A stretch of DNA of 64,000 nt from NCBI GenBank assembly GCA_009910795.1, contig VMEE01000071.1:46683-110682 (forward strand). Direction: 5' to 3'. The notes beneath the pieces were generated by a model. It was not told the origin of the DNA. It ran no database searches and saw nothing but the letters and a program-made list of their open reading frames with translations. The position numbers were made by a program, and so were the translations under genes. Source of the DNA: Dehalobacter sp. CP (lineage in GTDB: Bacteria; Bacillota_B; Desulfitobacteriia; Desulfitobacteriales; Syntrophobotulaceae). This document shows positions 1 to 8,734 of this stretch, one piece after another. Numbering within the stretch: position 1 is the stretch's first letter; each line of letters starts with the position of its first letter.

Positions 1-2
1 TA

Positions 3-899
3 CGACCCTATGAGAAAAATAAAGGAGAAACGAATGCCCTCCTGGCTAAATGGCTGAAGGACCTGAAGCCGACTCTCGCGGCGATGAGCTTGCGGCAATA
101 TCACCGGAATATCCGCCGGATTATCCAGGACTTCGATCGTATCGAGATCCTGGATGTTAAGAAACCAAAGGTCGGGGTGGTTGGGGAGATCCTCGTCAAA
201 TTTCATCCATTTGCCAATAATTTTATTGTGGATGTTCTGGAAAAGGAAGGCGCCGAAGCCGTTCTGCCGGATCTGATGGATTTCTTTATGTACTGTGCGT
301 ATGGAACAATATTCAGAAGAAAAGAACTCGCTGGCTCACTGAAAAGCGAACTTATCAGCCGCTATATTATCTGGCGGTTGGAAAACTACCGCCGGGTAAT
401 GAAACGTACTCTGGCAAAGAGCAACCGTTTCCATCCTCCCAAATCGATTTATGAGTTGGCCGATATGGCCGGCAAAATCATGCATCTTGGACATCAGACC
501 GGCGAAGGCTGGTTCCTAACCGCGGAAATGCTGGAACTGATAGAAAGCGGAGCAACAAACGTCGCCTGTCTGCAGCCGTTTGCCTGCCTGCCAAATCATA
601 TCACGGGTAAAGGGATGGTCCGTGAACTTAAACGGCACTACCCGCTGGCGAATATTGTGCCAATCGATTACGATCCGGGTGCCAGCCAAGTGAATCAGAT
701 TAACAGAATTAAACTGATGCTTTCAGTCGCTTTCAAAAATATGGAGAAGGCGGAAGCAGTCAATAATGCCAATACAAACAATAGAAATAAAATAAATAAC
801 AATGCCGGGCAAATGCAATCTGCACCCGGCGAGGGAGCGGCAGCTTCGCATAACGCTGAAGAAGGTAAAGAGCCGTATTCCGAACAGAAGATTATTTAA
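3..899 (+). CDS. Acyl-CoA dehydratase activase-related protein, C-terminal part (cut by window edge)
   Basis: The reading frame is open from base 3, so the start lies outside the window; about 298 residues are present. The segment with GEGWFLTAEMLELIESGA and LQPFACLPNHITGKG matches the C-terminal domain of the very large BadF/HgdC-type activase proteins (YjiL-like, DUF2229 region) found in anaerobes. These are related to ATP-driven activators of 2-hydroxyacyl-CoA dehydratases, but the substrate of the long versions is not established. The last ~50 residues are Asn/Ala/Glu-rich, low in complexity and probably disordered. The ATPase half cannot be judged from here. Family call is fairly sure, function is not. 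Confidence 0.75.
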   Translation, partial: RPYEKNKGETNALLAKWLKDLKPTLAAMSLRQYHRNIRRIIQDFDRIEILDVKKPKVGVVGEILVKFHPFANNFIVDVLEKEGAEAVLPDLMDFFMYCAYGTIFRRKELAGSLKSELISRYIIWRLENYRRVMKRTLAKSNRFHPPKSIYELADMAGKIMHLGHQTGEGWFLTAEMLELIESGATNVACLQPFACLPNHITGKGMVRELKRHYPLANIVPIDYDPGASQVNQINRIKLMLSVAFKNMEKAEAVNNANTNNRNKINNNAGQMQSAPGEGAAASHNAEEGKEPYSEQKII

Positions 900-910
900 T
901 AAAAAAACCC

Positions 911-940
911 CTTCAGTATTGTACGCTGAAGAAGTTTTGA
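911..940. terminator. Weak hairpin between convergent genes
   Basis: CTTCAG (911-916) pairs with CTGAAG (926-931), preceded by an A run and followed by GTTTTG. It sits between the convergent activase gene and the SASP gene and could serve both strands. The stem is only 6 bp, so this is tentative. Confidence 0.4.
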
Positions 941-984
941 ATATTTATTGAAGTAGATTAGGAATACTAAATGAGTCCGTTATT

Positions 985-1194
985 CTATTTCATCTGCTGT
1001 TTGGCATAGGCGATCATTTTTTTGACCATCTGGCCGCCGATCGGGCCTCCTTCCAGACCATTCTGTCTGGCAGTGACATCGCCTTTATAGTGATCGTTAT
1101 TTTCCCTTACAAAATCAAGATGGCCGATTTCAGCCGCAGCCTCCATTTTTAGATTCTGCAGCAGCTTTTTTTTGCTTTCACTTGTTTTGCTCAT
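985..1194 (-). CDS. Alpha/beta-type small acid-soluble spore protein
   Basis: A 69-residue protein with the two SASP signatures: a central EIGHLDF segment and a C-terminal region GLEGGPIGGQMVKKMI. Family members coat spore DNA, hold it in an A-like form and protect it from UV, then are degraded by the GPR protease at germination. Length is typical (60-75 residues). A strong GGAGGTGA site lies just upstream of the ATG. Transcription is monocistronic and would be expected in the forespore (sigma G), but I could not place a convincing sigma G promoter. This is direct evidence that the lineage carries sporulation genes. Confidence 0.92.
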   Translation of the reverse strand: MSKTSESKKKLLQNLKMEAAAEIGHLDFVRENNDHYKGDVTARQNGLEGGPIGGQMVKKMIAYAKQQMK

Positions 1195-1336
1195 TTTTTT
1201 TCACCTCCATCAATATTATTGACACTTTTGAAAAAAATCTTCATTGTAAATAATCCAATATCAGAGAGATTTAACCTTCAAGTTTTTTAAATGCAAATGT
1301 TTGGACGCAAACATAGTGACTGGAGTTGGAGAAAAC

Positions 1337-1819
1337 ATGCTGCAGATCAAAGTTCTGGCAGTAGGGAAAATCAAAGAAAATTATTTAAAAGAAGGGCTGA
1401 AGGAATACGCCAAGCGTCTTGGTGCGTACATTCGGCTTGAGATGATTGAAGTTGAGGACGAACCATGCTCCGAAAGGGCATCAGCTGCCGACGAAGCAAG
1501 AGTAAAACAGAAAGAAGCTGAAAAGGTTCTTAAATTAATTTCACCTCAGGATTATGTAGTTTTGCTGGATCTTCTGGGAAAGGAACTTTCTTCACCCGAA
1601 CTTGCCGTTTTGTTTGATGAAAAAGGGCTTTCAGGCCAGAGCCGGATCACTTTTGTGATTGGCGGATCTCTCGGTACGGCAGATGAAATCCGAAAACGGG
1701 CCGATTACCGGTGGTCGTTCTCGAAGCTTACCTTTCCGCACCAGATGATCAGGCTTATCCTACTGGAGCAGATTTACCGGGCGTGCAAGATCAGCAAAGG
1801 GGAACCCTACCACAAATAG
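1337..1819 (+). CDS. rlmH: 23S rRNA (pseudouridine1915-N3)-methyltransferase RlmH
   Basis: A 160-residue SPOUT-class methyltransferase that modifies pseudouridine 1915 in helix 69 of 23S rRNA. Seen: N-terminal MLQIKVLAVGKIKE, the SAM-binding knot around FVIGGSLG, and the characteristic C-terminal end RACKISKGEPYHK. I chose the ATG at 1337 because TTGGAGAAAAC precedes it closely and it gives the usual ~159-residue length; the upstream ATG at 1301 adds 12 residues with no homology and no good ribosome site. It precedes the cobalamin riboswitch and is probably transcribed separately. Confidence 0.95.
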   Translation: MLQIKVLAVGKIKENYLKEGLKEYAKRLGAYIRLEMIEVEDEPCSERASAADEARVKQKEAEKVLKLISPQDYVVLLDLLGKELSSPELAVLFDEKGLSGQSRITFVIGGSLGTADEIRKRADYRWSFSKLTFPHQMIRLILLEQIYRACKISKGEPYHK

Positions 1820-1877
1820 AATTGATGGAGGTAAAGATACTTCAATTAATATGTTCAAGGCTAAAGTAAAAATAATA

Positions 1878-1906
1878 TTGATTCCTTGTCGAAAGAGCGA
1901 TATAAT
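1878..1906 (+). promoter_or_regulatory. Sigma-A-type promoter of the cobalamin operon
   Basis: TTGATT (1878-1883) and TATAAT (1901-1906) are separated by 17 bp, a near-consensus vegetative promoter about 22 bp upstream of the riboswitch aptamer. Transcription would start near 1913, so the riboswitch is at the 5' end of the message. Confidence 0.7.
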
Positions 1907-1927
1907 GAATCAGGATTAAAACTGAAT

Positions 1928-2102
1928 AGGCAGAACAGGTGTTGAATGAAGCTGATAAGCGTATCATTCAATGAATAAGGAAAGTCGGGTAGAAGCCCGC
2001 GCGGTCACGCCGCTGTGAAAGTGGAGTTCTTCAGGTATACCACTGGGAAACTGGGAAGGTCTGAAGATCGATGATGCTTAAGCCAGAAGACCTACCTGTT
2101 TT
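1928..2102 (+). ncRNA. Cobalamin (adenosylcobalamin-type) riboswitch aptamer
   Basis: The conserved B12 box AGCCAGAAGACCTACCTG is at 2081-2098, and the closing P1 strand AACAGGT (1934-1940) pairs with ACCTGTT (2094-2100). Between them are the expected GC-rich core (GCCCGCGCGGTCACGCC near 1996-2012) and the GGGAAGGTCTGAAG segment before the B12 box. It is followed by an intrinsic terminator and then cbiM, so corrinoid binding is expected to reduce transcription of the whole operon. The 426-bp gap between rlmH and cbiM is accounted for by promoter, aptamer and terminator. Confidence 0.95.
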
Positions 2103-2184
2103 AGTGTCTCACCATATACTCTACGAGTGATAGAGAGGGGGATGTATGTGCAAGACTACCGAGGAAAACTTCCTAGCATATGAG

Positions 2185-2216
2185 CCTCTCGACGTAAGAT
2201 GTTGAGAGGTTTTTTG
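2185..2216 (+). terminator. Riboswitch expression-platform terminator
   Basis: CCTCTCGAC (2185-2193) pairs with GTTGAGAGG (2201-2209, one G-U), followed by TTTTTTG. It lies between the B12 aptamer and cbiM, where a transcriptional off-switch is expected. Confidence 0.85.
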
Positions 2217-2245
2217 TTTCATATCTTATATAGGAGAGTTTGACG

Positions 2246-2986
2246 ATGATAAATAAAAAGATTTGGATAATGGGTCTCGTACTTATGTTTATGTTCTTGC
2301 CCCAGCAGACATATGCCATGCATATCATGGAGGGCTTCCTTCCTGCGGGTTGGTGTATTACTTGGGGTGCTTTGGCAATACCTTTTGTTCTGGCTGGTTT
2401 TTTTTCTATCAGAAGAACTGTTGGAGAGCATCCCAAAACATTAATGCTTTTGGCGATGGCAGGCGCCTTTGCTTTTGTTTTGTCTTCCCTGAAGATTCCT
2501 TCCGTTACAGGAAGCAGTTCGCACCCTACAGGGGTTGGCTTTGGCGCTATCTTGTTCGGACCGACCGCAATGGCCGTAATTGGCTTGATCATACTGCTGT
2601 TTCAGGCTGTCTTACTGGCCCATGGCGGATTGACAACATTGGGGGCAAATACTTTTTCGATGGGCATTGTGGGGCCGCTGGTAGCTTTTGCTACATATAA
2701 AATTGTGAAGAAAGCAAATGGACCGCAGTGGCTTGCTGTGTTTCTCGCTGCCGCACTTGGGGATTTATTGACTTACGTCACGACATCGGTGCAGCTTGCA
2801 CTGGCGTTTCCAGCTGAAACAGGCGGCGTTATGGCATCACTTACCAAGTTTCTAGGTATTTTTGCCTTAACGCAAGTACCATTGGCGATCAGTGAAGGTA
2901 TTTTGACTGTGCTGATATTTAAGGCGATTTCATCCTATGCAGGGGATGAGCTTAAAGACTTAAAAATACTTTCAAAGGAGGTCTGA
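2246..2986 (+). CDS. cbiM: Cobalt ECF transporter, substrate-binding membrane subunit CbiM
   Basis: Substrate-specific component of the CbiMNQO cobalt importer, 246 residues and strongly hydrophobic. The N-terminus is a cleavable-looking signal ending QTYA, followed by MHIMEGFLP; in this family the mature N-terminal Met-His pair binds the metal ion, and here that end would be exposed by cleavage after Ala. I chose ATG 2246 because AGGAG ends 9 bp before it; the in-frame TTG at 2240 is too close. First gene after the riboswitch, followed directly by cbiN. Confidence 0.95.
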   Translation: MINKKIWIMGLVLMFMFLPQQTYAMHIMEGFLPAGWCITWGALAIPFVLAGFFSIRRTVGEHPKTLMLLAMAGAFAFVLSSLKIPSVTGSSSHPTGVGFGAILFGPTAMAVIGLIILLFQAVLLAHGGLTTLGANTFSMGIVGPLVAFATYKIVKKANGPQWLAVFLAAALGDLLTYVTTSVQLALAFPAETGGVMASLTKFLGIFALTQVPLAISEGILTVLIFKAISSYAGDELKDLKILSKEV

Positions 2987-2988
2987 AA

Positions 2989-3330
2989 GTGTCTGTAGAA
3001 ACGATGAAACCGAAGAATAAAAATCGGGTTATCATCACAAATATTATTTTAATTACGATTGTCATAGCGCTTGCCGTTATACCCCTGATTGTGCAAAAGA
3101 ATGCGGAATTTGCTGGGGCTGACAGCCAAGCTGAACAAGCTATAACAGAACTTAACGGGAATTACCAGGCCTGGTTCTCACCGATTTGGGAGCCGCCCAG
3201 CGGAGAAATTGAAAGCTTGTTGTTTGCGCTTCAGGCAGCTGTCGGAGCAGGTGTTTTGGGCTACGGGTTAGGTTATCTGCGGGGTCGTAAGAAAAAGGAA
3301 GAACCGGTAAACAATGATTTACATCGATAA
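2989..3330 (+). CDS. cbiN: Cobalt transport protein CbiN
   Basis: Small auxiliary subunit of the cobalt ECF transporter, 113 residues with two membrane segments (about residues 15-33 and 76-96) flanking an extracytoplasmic loop that contains the family pattern around YQAWFSPIWEPPSGEIES. CbiN is thought to insert metal into or activate CbiM. GTG start at 2989 with AAAGGAGG seven bases upstream; it starts two bases after the cbiM stop and overlaps cbiQ by 17 bp, so translation is probably coupled. Confidence 0.93.
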   Translation: MSVETMKPKNKNRVIITNIILITIVIALAVIPLIVQKNAEFAGADSQAEQAITELNGNYQAWFSPIWEPPSGEIESLLFALQAAVGAGVLGYGLGYLRGRKKKEEPVNNDLHR

Positions 3331-4105
3331 ATACGCTTATTTATCCAGGCTTAAACAAACGAATCCATTGAAAAAGCTGGTCTTAGCCGTTTTGGTTTTG
3401 GGGATCTGTCTCTGGGCTGATTCCGTTGCGGTGTCAATCTTGACGCTCCTGATCATGGGTTGGTATACCGTTTGCAAAGGCGGTACACCTGTTGGAATTT
3501 TTATTAGACTGATGCTTGTCCCGCTTTCCTTTTTAGTGATCGGCGTTTTAACCATTGCGGTCAATGTTTCAGGGGACAAAGATGTTTTTGTATTCTCTAT
3601 ATATGCATTTGGCATGTATATTGGGGTGTCGCAGTCCGGTATTCTAAGTGCGGCGAATCTGTTTTTTAAAGCGCTTGGCGCGGTTTCCTGTCTGTATTAC
3701 GTATCGCTGAGTACGCCGATGGTAGACCTGCTGGCGGTTCTTCGGAAGCTTAAAGTTCCAAGACTAATGGTTGAATTGATGGGACTAATCTACCGGTTTA
3801 TCTTTGTATTTTTGGAAATGGCAGAAACCATGTTTACGGCGCAGAATTCCCGCTTGGGCTATGCGGGGCTTTCCTCCGGATACCGTTCATTGGCGGGTCT
3901 GGCTTCTTCGCTTTTTATCCGGTCTTATCAGAGGGCGGATGAACTGTATATTGCGCTTGAGGCCAGGGGATATGACGGTGAGCTCAGTGTGATCCATGAG
4001 CAGGCGGAGACTCATTGGACGGAATATATTCCGATTGTGCTGATTAACCTATTCCTGATTGCAGTTGCGCTGTTTTCCAAACAATGGACAGGAGGCTTGC
4101 TATAA
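3314..4105 (+). CDS. cbiQ: Energy-coupling factor transmembrane protein CbiQ
   Basis: Transmembrane coupling subunit (EcfT) of the cobalt importer, 263 residues with several hydrophobic helices in the first half and last 25 residues. The cytoplasmic coupling helix motif EARGYDGE (Ala-Arg-Gly) that contacts the ATPase is present near residue 220. It overlaps cbiN at its start and ends in TAATG with cbiO. Confidence 0.94.
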   Translation: MIYIDKYAYLSRLKQTNPLKKLVLAVLVLGICLWADSVAVSILTLLIMGWYTVCKGGTPVGIFIRLMLVPLSFLVIGVLTIAVNVSGDKDVFVFSIYAFGMYIGVSQSGILSAANLFFKALGAVSCLYYVSLSTPMVDLLAVLRKLKVPRLMVELMGLIYRFIFVFLEMAETMFTAQNSRLGYAGLSSGYRSLAGLASSLFIRSYQRADELYIALEARGYDGELSVIHEQAETHWTEYIPIVLINLFLIAVALFSKQWTGGLL

Positions 4106-4983
4106 TGGCCAAAAATGGCTTGATTGAAAATGTGGAGGCTAAAAATATCTTGGAAGTCAGAAATCTCCACTACATCTACAGTGATGGAACCCAGGCCTTA
4201 AAGGCCCTGTCACTCGGGATTAAACAGGGGAAAACGACAGCAGTCCTCGGAAGCAACGGTGCTGGAAAATCAACGTTGCTGCTTTCCTTTAACGGCATCA
4301 ATAAGCCTTCAGGCGGCGAAGTCCTATTCAAGGGCCTGCCGCTGGATTATTCAGTAAAAGGTCTCAAACAGCTTCGAAAATCTGTTGGCATTGTTTTTCA
4401 GGATCCGGATAAACAGTTGTTTTCAGCCAGTGTCTATCAGGATATCTCCTTTGGAGCGATGAATCTCAAGCTGCCTGAGGAGGAAGTCCGCAGAAGGGTG
4501 GATCTAGCCATGAAGAGAACCGGGATATCCCACCTGAAAGAGAAGCCCACACACAGCCTCAGTTTTGGCCAGAAAAAACGTGCAGCCATTGCCGGCGTTC
4601 TGGTGATGGAGCCGGAAGTGCTTATTCTGGATGAACCGACTGCAGGGCTTGACCCACTTGGAGTCAGCGAGTTAATGAAGCTGCTCAGAAAACTGCAAAT
4701 TGAGCTGAATTTGTCCGTTGTGATCTCAACGCATGACATCGATATTGTCCCGCTTTACTGCGATTATACGTATGTCATTGATGACGGCAGGCTTGTAATG
4801 GAAGGTACGCCACAGGAAGTGTTTTCGCATCCGGAGGAAATCAGAAGGATCAATCTCAGACTTCCAAGAATTGGGCATCTTATGGAAATCTTGCACGATA
4901 AAGATGGCTTTGAATTTGCCCAGCCTGCCAATACCATATCCGAGGCCAGAAAAGCTTTAATTAACTGGAAAGATACAAACTGA
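4105..4983 (+). CDS. cbiO: Cobalt ECF transporter ATP-binding protein CbiO
   Basis: ATPase that powers cobalt uptake with CbiMNQ. Seen in order: Walker A GSNGAGKST, Q-loop FQDPDKQLF, ABC signature LSFGQKKR, Walker B VLILDEPTAGLDP, and switch His in ISTHD. Length is 292 residues. I chose ATG 4105, which overlaps the cbiQ stop and has AGGAGG nine bases upstream; the in-frame ATG at 4084 lies inside cbiQ and lacks this. Only one ATPase gene is present, so a homodimer is expected. Confidence 0.95.
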   Translation: MAKNGLIENVEAKNILEVRNLHYIYSDGTQALKALSLGIKQGKTTAVLGSNGAGKSTLLLSFNGINKPSGGEVLFKGLPLDYSVKGLKQLRKSVGIVFQDPDKQLFSASVYQDISFGAMNLKLPEEEVRRRVDLAMKRTGISHLKEKPTHSLSFGQKKRAAIAGVLVMEPEVLILDEPTAGLDPLGVSELMKLLRKLQIELNLSVVISTHDIDIVPLYCDYTYVIDDGRLVMEGTPQEVFSHPEEIRRINLRLPRIGHLMEILHDKDGFEFAQPANTISEARKALINWKDTN

Positions 4984-4999
4984 TTGAAGGAATATAAAA

Positions 5000-6199
5000 A
5001 TGATAAATCATGACATCCACCATCTAAACGATGAACAAAACAGTCCACAAAACAGTCAATCCGGTGAACTCTTTGTCATCAAACAGAATAAAAGACTGAG
5101 ATGCGGCTTTACTACGGGATCCTGTGCGGCTGCTGCTGCCAAGGCTGGGGCGGTAATGCTGCTCTCGGGAGACCTGTGCACAGAAATAGCCATTGCGACA
5201 CCGAAAGGGATACCGGTTGCGATGCAGGTGCTGGAAGTTCGGAGAGACTTGAACCAGGTGACGTGTGCCGTAAAAAAGGACAGCGGCGATGACCCGGATG
5301 TGACTAACGGCATCCTTATTTTTGCGACGGTCACCAGAGCGAACCATAATAATATTCAGGTCGATGGCGGCCAGGGCGTCGGCAGAATCACTAAGCCCGG
5401 GCTTGCCTGTTCTATAGGAGAACCGGCCATCAATCCTGTTCCCAGAAGTATGATTATGTCGGAAGTGGCGAAAGTCTGTGCCGAGTACGGTTATGAGGGA
5501 GGCCTGGAAATTACGATATCAGTTCCGGAAGGGGAGGCCATTGCCAGAAGAACCTTTAACCCACGGCTGGGCATTGTTGGCGGAATCTCTATTCTGGGAA
5601 CAATAGGAATTGTGGAGCCGATGAGCGAAAAGGCCCTGATCGATACGATTCGACTGGAGATGAATCAGCAGAAAGAAAAGGGCTGCAGAGATCTTCTGGT
5701 CTGCCCGGGAAATTACGGTGAAACTTTTGTCCGCAGTACGCTGGGGCTGGAGAGTTCTCTGATTCACTGCAGCAATTATATCGGTGAAATGCTGGATTTT
5801 ACCGTGGAATTAGGCTTTGACGGCCTGCTGCTGATTGGACATGCCGGAAAATTGGTCAAGCTGGCAGCGGGCATTATGAATACCCACTCCCGCTATGCGG
5901 ACTGCCGCATGGAAGTTATCGCCGTACATGCTGCCTTACACGGTGCCGGGAAGGAGACAGTCAAAGAAATTATGGCTAGCCTGACAGCACCGCAGGCCGT
6001 TACGGTATTAGACCGGCACGGGCTTAGAAGCCAGGTATTTGAGTCCATCATGTTAAAAATTGATGAATATGTGAATTACCGCCTGCAGAATAAGGTGAAA
6101 GCCGGTGTGATCCTGTATTCCAATGAACAGGGTATCCTGGGCAAAACACCGCAGGCGGATGAAATAGTCAATAAAATAAGAAGGATGAAGCCATCATGA
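5000..6199 (+). CDS. cbiD: Cobalt-precorrin-5B (C1)-methyltransferase CbiD
   Basis: Methylates C1 of the corrin ring in the anaerobic pathway, after CbiG opens the lactone. At 399 residues it is near family size (~370). The signature RCGFTTGSCAAAAAKA is at about residue 33, after a short poorly conserved N-terminal extension. GAAGG lies ten bases upstream of the ATG. It follows the transporter genes after 16 bp and overlaps cbiL by four bases (ATGA), which fits translational coupling. Confidence 0.95.
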   Translation: MINHDIHHLNDEQNSPQNSQSGELFVIKQNKRLRCGFTTGSCAAAAAKAGAVMLLSGDLCTEIAIATPKGIPVAMQVLEVRRDLNQVTCAVKKDSGDDPDVTNGILIFATVTRANHNNIQVDGGQGVGRITKPGLACSIGEPAINPVPRSMIMSEVAKVCAEYGYEGGLEITISVPEGEAIARRTFNPRLGIVGGISILGTIGIVEPMSEKALIDTIRLEMNQQKEKGCRDLLVCPGNYGETFVRSTLGLESSLIHCSNYIGEMLDFTVELGFDGLLLIGHAGKLVKLAAGIMNTHSRYADCRMEVIAVHAALHGAGKETVKEIMASLTAPQAVTVLDRHGLRSQVFESIMLKIDEYVNYRLQNKVKAGVILYSNEQGILGKTPQADEIVNKIRRMKPS

Positions 6200-6897
6200 A
6201 AGCAGCATTATACGGAATAGGCGTAGGTCCGGGAGACTTTGAACTGATGACCTTAAAGGCCGTCCGAATCATCAGCGAGGCAGATCTTATTGCTGTTCCG
6301 CGGACGGATGAAAAAGAAATGACCGCCTGGAATATTGCCAAACAGGCTGTGGACCTCTCCAAAAAAGAAATACTGGAACTTTACATGCCGATGACACGGG
6401 ATGCCCAAATGCTGGAGCAAAGCCATCAGGAAGCAGCTGAACAGATCATCGACCAGCTCAAACAAAACAAATCTGTGGCTTTTCTTACGCTGGGGGATCC
6501 ATCAATCTATTCCACATATATTTATCTGCATAACCGGGTTTTGGAAGCAGGCTATGATGCCCGGCTGATTCCGGGGGTCCCGTCCTTCTGTGCTGTAGCA
6601 GCAAGGCTCAATGTGCCTCTCTGCGAGGGTGCCCAGCCACTGCACATTATCCCCGCATCCTATGAAGGATCCTTTGATTACCTGGACTGGGGCGGAACCA
6701 AGGTGCTGATGAAATCAGGAAGGGAATTTGGCAAGGTTAAGGAAGAGCTTATCAGCAAAGATCTGGTTAAGCATACCCAGATGGTGGAATGCTGCGGGAT
6801 GCCGTCAGAGAGAGTTATAAAAGATATCAGTGTAGCCGAGGGGAAAGCAAGCTATTTTTCCACGATCATTGTGAAAGAAAAGGAGATTGTCAGATGA
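6196..6897 (+). CDS. cbiL: Cobalt-factor-II C20-methyltransferase CbiL
   Basis: First corrin-specific methyltransferase, adding a methyl at C20 of cobalt-sirohydrochlorin. It has the SAM-dependent tetrapyrrole methylase fold: N-terminal loop GVGPGDFELMT, the loop LGDPSIYSTY near residue 97, and VPGVPSF near residue 123. Length of 233 residues is typical. It starts inside the cbiD stop and its own stop overlaps cbiF (ATGA). Confidence 0.94.
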   Translation: MKAALYGIGVGPGDFELMTLKAVRIISEADLIAVPRTDEKEMTAWNIAKQAVDLSKKEILELYMPMTRDAQMLEQSHQEAAEQIIDQLKQNKSVAFLTLGDPSIYSTYIYLHNRVLEAGYDARLIPGVPSFCAVAARLNVPLCEGAQPLHIIPASYEGSFDYLDWGGTKVLMKSGREFGKVKEELISKDLVKHTQMVECCGMPSERVIKDISVAEGKASYFSTIIVKEKEIVR

Positions 6898-7679
6898 TTT
6901 ATTTTATTGGGGCCGGTCCGGGCGCGGTAGATTTAATCACGGTTCGCGGAAAGACGCTTTTGGAACAGGCCGATGTTGTGATTTATGCAGGCTCGCTGGT
7001 CAACCCGGAGCTATTGAATGTTACGAAGAAGGAATGCACCGTTTACGACAGTGCCGGGATGACACTGGAAGAGGTGCTTGCTGTGATGGTTCCTGCCACC
7101 CGGGCAGGTAAACTGGTCGTGCGTCTGCATACCGGCGATCCAAGCATTTACGGAGCGATCCGTGAGCAGATGGATCTGCTTGATGCCGAGGGCCAGTATT
7201 ACGAAGTCGTACCTGGAGTCAGCTCGTTTTTCGGAGCTGCTGCCTCCTTGAAGAAGGAGTATACATTGCCGGATATCAGCCAAACTGTAATTATTACTCG
7301 CATGGAAGGAAGAACCCCGGTACCGCCTAAGGAAGACATTGCTCTCCTGGCGTCGCATCAGGCGACCATGGCAATTTTCTTAAGTACAGGGATGCTGGAA
7401 AACTTAAGTGCCAAGCTTATGGAAGGCGGTTACGCCGCTGACACTCCGGCAGCGATTGTTTATAAGGCAACCTGGCCGGATGAGAAGCAGTTCCGCTGTA
7501 CGGTAGGGACATTGGCGAGAACAGCTAAAGAGAACAATATCACCAAAACGGCCTTGATTCTAGTGGGCAGATTTTTGGGAAACGACTTTGAAAGATCTAA
7601 ACTTTACGATCCGGCATTTACGCATGAATTCCGGGAAGGAAACGATCCACTGCCTTCTTGGACCGAGGATTTGAAATGA
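6894..7679 (+). CDS. cbiF: Cobalt-precorrin-4 C11-methyltransferase CbiF
   Basis: Adds the C11 methyl to cobalt-precorrin-4. 261 residues with the tetrapyrrole methylase motifs GAGPGAVDLITVRG at the N-terminus and TGDPSIYGAI near residue 80. I chose ATG 6894, which overlaps the cbiL TGA; the longer upstream frame would run through cbiL and carries no family sequence. The stop overlaps the start of cbiG (ATGA). Confidence 0.95.
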   Translation: MIYFIGAGPGAVDLITVRGKTLLEQADVVIYAGSLVNPELLNVTKKECTVYDSAGMTLEEVLAVMVPATRAGKLVVRLHTGDPSIYGAIREQMDLLDAEGQYYEVVPGVSSFFGAAASLKKEYTLPDISQTVIITRMEGRTPVPPKEDIALLASHQATMAIFLSTGMLENLSAKLMEGGYAADTPAAIVYKATWPDEKQFRCTVGTLARTAKENNITKTALILVGRFLGNDFERSKLYDPAFTHEFREGNDPLPSWTEDLK

Positions 7680-8734
7680 AGATAAGCATCCTGGCTTTTA
7701 CCGCCAATGGAGTCGCTCTCAGCCTGAAAATAAAAGAGATGTTGGATGCTCAAGGTAATCATACCGCCTGCTATCAGCCGGAAAAACTTATCGTGGCCGT
7801 CAATACAGCCGGCATGGCAGAGCCCATTGCCCCGGATTTAAAGGTGTTCACAGGCAGACAGTTTGCAGAAAAAGATGCGCTAATTTTTGTTGGGGCCTGC
7901 GGGATTGCCGTCAGGGCAATCGCCTCCTTTGTTCAGGACAAGACGAAAGATCCGGCCGTTTTGTGTATTGACGAAAAGGGACGGTTCGTTATACCGCTCC
8001 TCTCCGGCCACATCGGCGGCGCCAACATGCTGGCGGACAGGATATCCGAAGCGCTAAACGCAATCCCTGTGATAACGACTGCAACGGATATAAACAGGCT
8101 TTTTTCGGTCGATGAATGGGCAGCTTTCCATAACGCCTGGATTTCGGATCTGAAAGCAGCGAAAGAAATTTCGGCACGACTATTGGCAGAAAAGCCGGTC
8201 GGGTTTTATAGTGAGCTGGACATAGAAGGAGAGATGCCGCGTTTATTGGAGAAGAATGAAAACAACATGGGTATTGGCATTTGTGTTTCTCTGAATGACA
8301 GATTAAAACCCTATCCCATAACGCTGAATATCGTTCCCCGGACGGTGTATCTCGGAATTGGCTGCCGAAGGGGTACGCCGCTACAGCGTATTGAGGATCT
8401 TGTCCTTGAGCAGTTGAGCAGGAACAGCATCAGCTTTCAGGCCATCGCGGGCATTGCCAGTATTGACCTCAAAACAAAAGAACAGGGGCTGCTTGATTTT
8501 GCCGCAAAAAATAATCTGCCACTGCATTTTTTTAGTTCAGATGAACTTCTTTCCGTACCAGGCAAGTATACAGAATCGGAATTTGTAAGTAGTATTACCG
8601 GTGTCGGCAATGTCTGCGAGCGGGCTGCCTTAATGGTAAGCGCAGGCGGAGGGCTGATTAGCCGAAAAGTATCCGGGAATGGGGTAACAATAGCTCTTGC
8701 TCAGAAGGAATGGAGGGTTAGCTTTGAATATTAG
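7676..8734 (+). CDS. cbiG: Cobalt-precorrin-5A hydrolase CbiG
   Basis: Opens the delta-lactone of cobalt-precorrin-5A, releasing acetaldehyde in the anaerobic pathway. 352 residues: an N-terminal domain (about 1-120) with FVGACGIAVRAIASF and PLLSGHIGGAN, a central region, and a C-terminal CobE/GbiG-like domain from about residue 220 (YLGIGCRRGTP). ATG 7676 overlaps the cbiF stop. CbiG marks this as the anaerobic rather than aerobic corrin route. Confidence 0.95.
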   Translation: MKISILAFTANGVALSLKIKEMLDAQGNHTACYQPEKLIVAVNTAGMAEPIAPDLKVFTGRQFAEKDALIFVGACGIAVRAIASFVQDKTKDPAVLCIDEKGRFVIPLLSGHIGGANMLADRISEALNAIPVITTATDINRLFSVDEWAAFHNAWISDLKAAKEISARLLAEKPVGFYSELDIEGEMPRLLEKNENNMGIGICVSLNDRLKPYPITLNIVPRTVYLGIGCRRGTPLQRIEDLVLEQLSRNSISFQAIAGIASIDLKTKEQGLLDFAAKNNLPLHFFSSDELLSVPGKYTESEFVSSITGVGNVCERAALMVSAGGGLISRKVSGNGVTIALAQKEWRVSFEY